DNA from: Christiangramia crocea
Lineage (GTDB): Bacteria > Bacteroidota > Bacteroidia > Flavobacteriales > Flavobacteriaceae
Length of the DNA: 64,000 nucleotides
Assembly (NCBI RefSeq): GCF_022410465.1
Contig: NZ_JAJSON010000014.1
Location: 27,184 to 91,183, forward strand
Direction of reading: 5' to 3'
Under the pieces are notes generated by a model, which made no database searches, was not told the DNA's origin, and saw only the letters and a program-made list of their open reading frames with translations. This document shows, piece after piece, positions 58,186-64,000 of the stretch. The translations under genes were made by a program, and so were the position numbers. How positions within the stretch are numbered: position 1 is the stretch's first letter; each line of letters starts with the position of its first letter.

Positions 58186-59907
58186 TTAAAAATCAAATTT
58201 ATAGGTTGCCCCTGCCAGTACCTGGACTCCCTGGACGTCATAATCCAGCCACTTCTGGTAATTATTATCAAGAAGGTTACTTCCCTTCACAAATGCTGAA
58301 AGCTGTTCGTTAAAGCGATAGCCCAGATGGGCATTTGCATCAAAATAACTATCCAGTGTCACTATAGGATCATTAAAAACGAGGCTTATAGAGCGCGTCT
58401 CATCCTTTCGTTCTCCCACAAGGAATAAATTAGCCCCGGTATACCATTTTTCCGTGATCTGATAATCAGCATTAAGACTCGCCTTGTAATTTGGAAGATT
58501 CCATGCTTCGGCCTGAGCATCGGTATTATAATCGAAGAACTCGGCATTTATTCCCAGTCTGAAATCGCGATTCACATCAACATTAAGTTCCCCGTAAAAA
58601 GAAAGCGTCTTCACATCGTCATAAACCACTTCAAAACTGTTCCCATAGGTATAAGATTCTCCTTCCAGGGTTGAAGCATCATAATTCTTTTTGAACAAGG
58701 GTTTATTGAATTGGGACTGATAGCTTCCGCGTAGATTATAAGAAACCGCATTGCTGAATTTTCCTTTTCCACCAATATACCCCTTATATTCATTATCGGT
58801 TGGATTAATTGTAAGCGTAGGTGACACATACGGATTCTCCTGGTAGAAATTATAGTATGTGTTTTGCTGAAGATCTCCATCAACCCCCGCATATGCAGTG
58901 AAGTAATCGCCCGCAAGTCTGTAACTGGCTGAAACCGCAGGATAAATATAGAAACTGCCATCACTGGTCTCAGCATCTATCCCATATACGAAATTCACTC
59001 CCAGATCAATGCTAAGATCATCCCTAAGGATCAACAGACTGGGCGTCACATTGAAATTCATAAAAGTGTAATCATAGCCCATTGCGGAATCATATTCCCG
59101 ATCAAACTTTCCATTCACAATATCGGCTCCGATTTTGGTGGAGATAAGCTCTTCAGCGATCTCGATCTCTATAAGCCCCTCGGCATTGAAATGGTTCTCT
59201 GCAGTGCTATAGGAGTCCCCCGAATGACGGAATTTCGCTTTGGCGCTGTCAAAGAAAGAATCGTACAGTTCTATTTCACTCCCCACATAAACCGAGTAAT
59301 AATTCTGCGCCGGATCAAGAGCTGCAAGCTCTGAATCGGTAGAAACATTATATTCAGGCAGGCCGTACCAGTTGAATAGCTGGTGCTCCCCCCCTACTTC
59401 AGCCATCCATCCAAGATCACGATTCCGGGTATTATAGCTCAGGTTCAGTTCTGTATCATAAAATTTATCATCCAGTCTTACACCTTCTATCCCGCCCTGT
59501 GAGGAATTATGATTAAGATAGACTCCAAAATTACTGCTTCGGTCTATTTCAAGATTCGAATAGAATTCCGCCAGAACATTGGAATAATTTCCAAATCCAA
59601 GAGTGGCATAATTATCATAAACCTTAGGTGGTCTTTCGCGTTCTACGGTTGTGGCCCTTCCCTTGGCAGGAGTGAATGTGGAAGCCACCGGTACCGAAAA
59701 AATAGAGTATTGCACTTCCTTTTTCTGAAGGCTTACGGAATCATTCCTTGAAGGAGTTTCCCTTATCTTGTTCGCGTCGCTTACCGAGGGTGTATAAGGT
59801 TTAACAACGGTTACTGTTTCGCTCCCTATAGGATCCTGGGCGTATAGGATCCCGCTAAATATGAACAGACTAAAGAACAGATTTTTCTTGATTGCTTTAA
59901 ATCGCAT
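58186..59907 (-). CDS. Plug-less TonB-receptor-like outer-membrane barrel
   Basis: The 573-residue protein has a signal peptide (FFSLFIFSGILYAQ) and a periplasmic stretch (VVKPYTPSVSDANKIRETPS), then about 450 residues of alternating strands ending YKFDF. It lacks the plug domain of true TonB receptors. It lies 31 bases after the large TPR gene and is probably its membrane partner. Function unknown. Confidence 0.82.
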   Translation of the reverse strand: MRFKAIKKNLFFSLFIFSGILYAQDPIGSETVTVVKPYTPSVSDANKIRETPSRNDSVSLQKKEVQYSIFSVPVASTFTPAKGRATTVERERPPKVYDNYATLGFGNYSNVLAEFYSNLEIDRSSNFGVYLNHNSSQGGIEGVRLDDKFYDTELNLSYNTRNRDLGWMAEVGGEHQLFNWYGLPEYNVSTDSELAALDPAQNYYSVYVGSEIELYDSFFDSAKAKFRHSGDSYSTAENHFNAEGLIEIEIAEELISTKIGADIVNGKFDREYDSAMGYDYTFMNFNVTPSLLILRDDLSIDLGVNFVYGIDAETSDGSFYIYPAVSASYRLAGDYFTAYAGVDGDLQQNTYYNFYQENPYVSPTLTINPTDNEYKGYIGGKGKFSNAVSYNLRGSYQSQFNKPLFKKNYDASTLEGESYTYGNSFEVVYDDVKTLSFYGELNVDVNRDFRLGINAEFFDYNTDAQAEAWNLPNYKASLNADYQITEKWYTGANLFLVGERKDETRSISLVFNDPIVTLDSYFDANAHLGYRFNEQLSAFVKGSNLLDNNYQKWLDYDVQGVQVLAGATYKFDF

Positions 59908-59938
59908 ATAGCAGTGAATCTATTAGGTTAAGTTAAGT

Positions 59939-62900
59939 TTAGTTATTTGTTTCTACGGAAGAATTGGTTTTGGCTTCCCGGGCTTTTATTTTGGCTAATT
60001 CGGCTTTTGCTTCGGCGACCACTTCCGGATATTTCTGGAAATTCTTGGTCACATTCTCAAGAATATAGGTTGCCTGGTAAGCATCATCCAGGGCATAAAA
60101 ATTCTTTGCCATCAGCACCAGACCTTTTGCTCCCCAAAGCTTGTATCCTGCAAAATCCTTGGCGAGGATCTGTACTGCAGCATTCGAGGCTTCATAATTG
60201 CCATCTTTATGTTTAAAGTAAGCATCGTAATAAAGGGCTTCTGCACCAAGCTCGCCGGTAGCTGTCTTCTGAACTTCTTTATATGCCGAACGTGCCTTAC
60301 TGTCGTTCCCGGCTTTAATGGCCGCTCTGGCCACCATGACCCTTGCATCATTTCTTGCTTCGGTTTCCGCACTTGAATTGTTCAGCACTTTTTCAGCATA
60401 TTCGTTCGCCTTATTGAAATTACCGGTTTCATAATAAGATTTCATAAGGTTTTGCTGAGCGAATACTACATTCTGCTCATTATCGGCCTGCTTCTCCAGT
60501 TTTTCAAGTAGTGGAAGCGCCTGGGCATAATCTTTTTTCTCCAGATAGATCTGTGATAATCTTGCCAGGGCCTGTTCTGAAAATTCATTTTTCGGCTTGG
60601 AAGTCACATAACGATAATTCGGAATGGATTTATCAACCTGTCCGTTTCGGTAATACAACTGAGCAAGGTAAAAATTGGCATTTATGGAGTGTATTCCATT
60701 CGGAAAATTCTGAATATATTTTTCAAAATTCGCGATTGCCTTTTCAGTATTGTTATTCAGATACTGATTTTCTGCAGCTTCATAAGTAGTATTATCAAGA
60801 TCGGCATCACTTACCTCAACAAAATCTATATTCCTTACCCAGCTGGCATACTCATCGGTACGCCCCAGGTCTACGTACACATTCCTGGCGGTAGAAACTG
60901 CCTGTTTAGCTTCGGGTGTGTTTGGATATTCTGCCACTACTTTTCTTAATCTTTCCAGGGCCTTGTTTCCTTCATTATTGTTGTAGTAAATAAGTCCCTG
61001 TCTTAACATGGCTTTAGGCACAAGCGCACTTTGAGGCACATCCCTTATCATACGGTTATAAGACTGGATGGCCTGTGAAGTATTATTGGAAGCCACATAA
61101 GTGTTCCCAAGTTCATACATTGCATCATCCCGGTAAGAAGAACGTGGATATTTATTGATAAAACTGTTCAGTTCCTGAATCTTGGTATCATTTCGCTGTA
61201 CAAAACCATAACTTATAGCCTTCTGGAATGCAGCATAATCGGCATTGCTAACTCCATTATTAATAGCATTCTGATAAGCTTCCATAGCCGGCCAGTACTG
61301 GCTGGTCACATAATAAGTATCTCCAAGCCTAAGTAAAGCATCGTTCTTTTTGGCACCTTCAGCACTTGAACTTGCCACATAATTTTTGAAATAATTTACA
61401 GCCTGTGAGTAGTCGTTCTTCTTGAAATAAGCATACCCGATATTGTAATCAAGGTCTTCATATTCATCTGTGTTCCTCGCAGCACTCATCCCCTTGAATT
61501 CCCGGTAACCAAGAAGGGCATCGTCCATACGGTTCACGTTGTATTCACTTTCAGCCTTCCAGAAAGTTGCTCTGGCGGTGATATTCTGATCCCTTGGCTC
61601 TTTTAATGCTTTATCGAAATTCTCAATCGCTCCGTAATAATCGCCTTCTTCAAAAAGTTCCAGTCCGTAGAAATAGGCAACTTTCTGATAGGCCTGCTTA
61701 TCGCTAAAGTTCCTGTTGTTCTCAAGCAACCTCATTGCCTCTTCGTAATTTTTAGAAGTAATAAAGGAGTCGATCAGCAATGTTTCCATTTCCTGACGAT
61801 TTTCAGAATCGGGATATTTATTCAAATAATTAATTAAGACCTGTGAAGGACTTTCATAAGAATTCCCGATCTCGTAGCTGAGTTTTGCATAATTCAGCAT
61901 TGCATCCTGCTGGATCTTCGCGTCGAATTCCATCTCACTGGCATTCTTGAATGCATTGAGAGCCTGTTGCTTCTGTCCGGATTCAAGATAAGACTGAGCT
62001 AAATGATAATAGGCATTCTGGGCGATCGCATTCTTACCATCCACGATCTTGTTGAACTCATTGATCGCGGCCTCATAATTACCTTGCTTGTAATAGGCAT
62101 ATCCCAGCTGGTAATAATCAGTATTATTCCATTTACCACGCATTCCTTTATATTCCTTTAAGTAAGGAATGGCCTTTTCATATTCTCCAAGATTGAAGTA
62201 GCTTTCTCCAATAATCTTATTAAGTTCTGAAAGTTCCTGTCTGTTGGACTTTGGTAACTGCTCCAGCCCCTGTTCTATGGCTTTTTCAAAATTTCCGAGC
62301 TTAAAGTTCATATCGGCCTGGAAATAGGAAAGATCTTCAGTATAACGCTCATTCCCTTTTACTTCCTCAAAATATTCGTTCGCTTCTTCATAATCATCCC
62401 CTTCATAAGCGATATAACCAAGATAATATTTGGCCTGGGCCCCATATTGCTTTGAATCCCTTACCCTGTTAAGATAGGTCTGAGCCTCTTCAAACTGATT
62501 GGCCCTGAAATAAGCATAACCGTTATTGAAATAGAACCGTTCGCGATCCTTGCGGCTCATAGCATTCTCGTCCACACGATCATACCACCTTCTGGCCAGG
62601 GCATATTTCCCGGTCTGGAAGTAATAATCGGCCACATCGAGATAGGCGGAATTGGTTTTGGTACTGGTAGGATAACGGGTAACGAATTGCTCCATGAGTC
62701 TGTCAGCTCCCGGCTGGTTGAGACGTACCGCGGCATTAGCTATATAATAGGCGGCATCGCCCTTGATCTTCTCATCATCGGTCTGGTCCATCACCTCATC
62801 AAAAAGGTTCTGGGCTGCCAGATACTGTTCATTATTGTATAATTCCAGTGCACGATTAAAATCGGCCAGATCATGAGTATAGACGGCAGACTGCTGACAA

Positions 62901-62959
62901 ATCGCGGAAAATGAGAAAGATATAAAAACGACTAGCAGATAAGCTTTTTTAAGTGTCAT
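59939..62959 (-). CDS. Large periplasmic TPR protein (1006 aa)
   Basis: After a signal peptide (MTLKKAYLLVVFISFSFSAI) the protein is almost entirely TPR/Sel1-type helical repeats, e.g. YYQLGYAYYKQGNYEAAINE, DALLRLGDTYYVTSQYWPAM, AMYELGNTYVASNNTSQAIQ. It is likely a periplasmic scaffold, co-transcribed with the barrel gene. Divergent from ftsE, from which it may share a control region. The short C-terminal tail is Lys/Thr/Asn-rich. Confidence 0.9.
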   Translation of the reverse strand: MTLKKAYLLVVFISFSFSAICQQSAVYTHDLADFNRALELYNNEQYLAAQNLFDEVMDQTDDEKIKGDAAYYIANAAVRLNQPGADRLMEQFVTRYPTSTKTNSAYLDVADYYFQTGKYALARRWYDRVDENAMSRKDRERFYFNNGYAYFRANQFEEAQTYLNRVRDSKQYGAQAKYYLGYIAYEGDDYEEANEYFEEVKGNERYTEDLSYFQADMNFKLGNFEKAIEQGLEQLPKSNRQELSELNKIIGESYFNLGEYEKAIPYLKEYKGMRGKWNNTDYYQLGYAYYKQGNYEAAINEFNKIVDGKNAIAQNAYYHLAQSYLESGQKQQALNAFKNASEMEFDAKIQQDAMLNYAKLSYEIGNSYESPSQVLINYLNKYPDSENRQEMETLLIDSFITSKNYEEAMRLLENNRNFSDKQAYQKVAYFYGLELFEEGDYYGAIENFDKALKEPRDQNITARATFWKAESEYNVNRMDDALLGYREFKGMSAARNTDEYEDLDYNIGYAYFKKNDYSQAVNYFKNYVASSSAEGAKKNDALLRLGDTYYVTSQYWPAMEAYQNAINNGVSNADYAAFQKAISYGFVQRNDTKIQELNSFINKYPRSSYRDDAMYELGNTYVASNNTSQAIQSYNRMIRDVPQSALVPKAMLRQGLIYYNNNEGNKALERLRKVVAEYPNTPEAKQAVSTARNVYVDLGRTDEYASWVRNIDFVEVSDADLDNTTYEAAENQYLNNNTEKAIANFEKYIQNFPNGIHSINANFYLAQLYYRNGQVDKSIPNYRYVTSKPKNEFSEQALARLSQIYLEKKDYAQALPLLEKLEKQADNEQNVVFAQQNLMKSYYETGNFNKANEYAEKVLNNSSAETEARNDARVMVARAAIKAGNDSKARSAYKEVQKTATGELGAEALYYDAYFKHKDGNYEASNAAVQILAKDFAGYKLWGAKGLVLMAKNFYALDDAYQATYILENVTKNFQKYPEVVAEAKAELAKIKAREAKTNSSVETNN

Positions 62960-62982
62960 TTATTGCGTTTTAGATTGGAATT

Positions 62983-62990
62983 CAAAGATA
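62983..62990 (-). promoter_or_regulatory. -7 element TATCTTTG of TPR/barrel operon
   Basis: TATCTTTG on the minus strand, 23 bases before ATG 62959. Confidence 0.55.
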
Positions 62991-63075
62991 ATTTAAAGCT
63001 TGCTTCTATAACGCTCATTAAGTTCTATAATTATGTTAATACAAAAAAAAGTATGTAGTCACCTTTTGAAAAATG

Positions 63076-63083
63076 TATATTTG
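63076..63083 (+). promoter_or_regulatory. -7 element TATATTTG of ftsE
   Basis: TATATTTG matches the consensus, 37 bases before ATG 63121. Confidence 0.55.
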
Positions 63084-63120
63084 GGAATAATTTTACAACC
63101 CGAATCAACGTTAGCAATTC

Positions 63121-63804
63121 ATGTCTGAAACTGTTCTGGAACTAAAAAACGCAGCGATCTATCAGCGCGAAGCCCTTATTTTATCTGAAGTAGATGTGAA
63201 AGTAAACAAAGGAGATTTTGTTTACCTCATCGGCAAGACCGGAACGGGAAAAAGTAGTTTTATGAAGACCCTTTATGGCGACCTTCCGCTTACTGAAGGC
63301 GAAGGCCATATAGTGGATTTTAACCTCAGGACTTTAAAGGAAAAAGATATTCCCTTTCTACGCCGAAAATTAGGAGTGGTATTCCAGGATTTTAAATTAC
63401 TGACCGACAGAAATGTAAAGGACAATCTTCTTTTTGTTCTAAAAGCGACAGGCTGGAAGGATAAAACAGCCATGGATCATAAGATCGATGAAGTATTGAA
63501 TAAGGTAGGAATGAAGACCAAAGGTTTTAAATACCCTTATCAGCTTTCAGGAGGTGAACAGCAGCGTGTTGCAATAGCACGAGCCCTTCTTAACGACCCT
63601 GAACTTATCCTTGCCGATGAACCTACCGGAAACCTTGACCCGCAAACTTCAGTAGAGGTAATGGAAGTTCTGCAGGAAATAAGCAGGAATGGCAATACCA
63701 TCCTGATGGCCACACACGATTATGCCCTTCTATTAAAATATCCGTCCAAAACCCTGAAGTGTGACGGGCAACGGGTTTTTGAGGTGGTTCAGAAATCGGT
63801 ATAG
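63121..63804 (+). CDS. ftsE: FtsE-like cell-division ABC ATPase
   Basis: The 227-residue ATPase has Walker [21 protein letters not shown], signature [16 protein letters not shown], Walker [14 protein letters not shown] and the switch His in MATHDYALL. With FtsX it controls peptidoglycan hydrolases at the septum. ftsX is not adjacent, which is common in Bacteroidota. The sequence fits FtsE better than LolD, but the two are related. Confidence 0.88.
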   Translation: MSETVLELKNAAIYQREALILSEVDVKVNKGDFVYLIGKTGTGKSSFMKTLYGDLPLTEGEGHIVDFNLRTLKEKDIPFLRRKLGVVFQDFKLLTDRNVKDNLLFVLKATGWKDKTAMDHKIDEVLNKVGMKTKGFKYPYQLSGGEQQRVAIARALLNDPELILADEPTGNLDPQTSVEVMEVLQEISRNGNTILMATHDYALLLKYPSKTLKCDGQRVFEVVQKSV

Positions 63805-63805
63805 A

Positions 63806-64000
63806 TCTTCGTCACCCTGTCCCGATAGCTATCGGGATTGTTTCAGGATCTCTGCTAAAGGCTGGAAACCGGATAAGACTGCGTCGCTAGGCTCGCAGTG
63901 ACCGTTCTATAATGAGACTGCTTCTCCCGACTCCATCGGGATTGCAGAAACCTTCAAAACAAACGTCTTTGCGAGGAGTGAAACGACGAAGCAAACTCAT
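63806..64000. repeat. Bacteroidota-type intergenic palindromic repeat
   Basis: The stretch after ftsE contains an 18-bp perfect palindrome TCCCGATAGCTATCGGGA (63820-63837), a second dyad TCCCGA-CTCCA-TCGGGA (63925-63941), GCGTCGCTAGGCTCGCAGTG and GCGAGGAGTGAAACGACGAA, sequences I recognise as a frequent non-coding repeat in flavobacterial genomes. It is richer in GC than its surroundings and continues beyond the window. Confidence 0.75.
63820..63837. repeat. 18-bp perfect palindrome in intergenic repeat
   Basis: TCCCGATAGCTATCGGGA reads the same on both strands and begins 16 bases after the ftsE stop. It may also act as a transcription stop, though no T run follows. Confidence 0.8.

Overview
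The window comes from a member of the Bacteroidota, most likely a marine or soil Flavobacteriaceae close to Gramella/Christiangramia, Salegentibacter or Zunongwangia. Evidence: AT-rich DNA; promoters carrying the Bacteroidota -7 element TAnnTTTG in front of many genes; weak Shine-Dalgarno signals; Bacteroidota-type families (PUR-alpha/DUF3276, DUF1573, plug-less TonB-receptor-like barrel with a large TPR protein, cyclophilin-FKBP fusion, crt operon with CrtZ/CrtY); and a short palindromic intergenic repeat at the right edge. No rRNA, complete tRNA, IS element or CRISPR array was found.

Region 1 (1 to about 20,250) is the integrase end of a prophage; its other end lies beyond the left edge. 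Read leftward from the tyrosine integrase (18858-20087) it holds: a lysogeny cassette (70-aa HTH protein, a lipoprotein overlapping a polytopic membrane protein, a 64-aa protein); a divergent control region with a repressor-like HTH gene at 16985; an early replication/recombination block (HTH protein, Rad52/Sak-like annealing protein, YqaJ-type exonuclease, SSB-like protein ending DDLPF, NinG, winged-helix protein, stand-alone DnaA domain IV, DUF4373 protein, C5 methyltransferase); about 20 tiny genes chained by ATGA/TAATG overlaps; then terminase small and large subunits, portal and the start of the head genes. Many genes of 27-57 codons were read directly from the sequence. A candidate attachment site and terminator lie at 20220-20305.

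Region 2 (20,390-25,255) is a five-gene carotenoid operon led by a MerR-type regulator with an intact cobalamin-binding signature (Wx9EH and ExHxxG), i.e. a CarH/LitR-like candidate photoreceptor, followed by crtI, crtB, crtZ and crtY. The expected product is zeaxanthin or a close relative.

Region 3 (25,257-64,000) is core chromosome: TlpA-like thioredoxin, aconitase, MoxR ATPase with two periplasmic PpiC-type proteins, SRPBCC protein, Skp/OmpH, guaB, a three-gene porin/FMN-binding/membrane cluster, HMG-CoA lyase, pyrD, pepT, YdeI-like protein, yajC, DUF1573, nusB, a leucine-type dehydrogenase, ABC exporter, PUR-alpha protein, M14 peptidase, Trk/Ktr potassium uptake pair, CsaA-like protein, redoxins, DinB protein, dual-family immunophilin, amidohydrolase, secreted MEMO-like protein, an amidohydrolase remnant, a barrel/TPR pair and ftsE. 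Convergent genes are separated by clear intrinsic terminators. In several places a -7 element overlaps the longest ORF start, showing that the true start lies downstream (guaB, pyrD, HMG-CoA lyase, portal).
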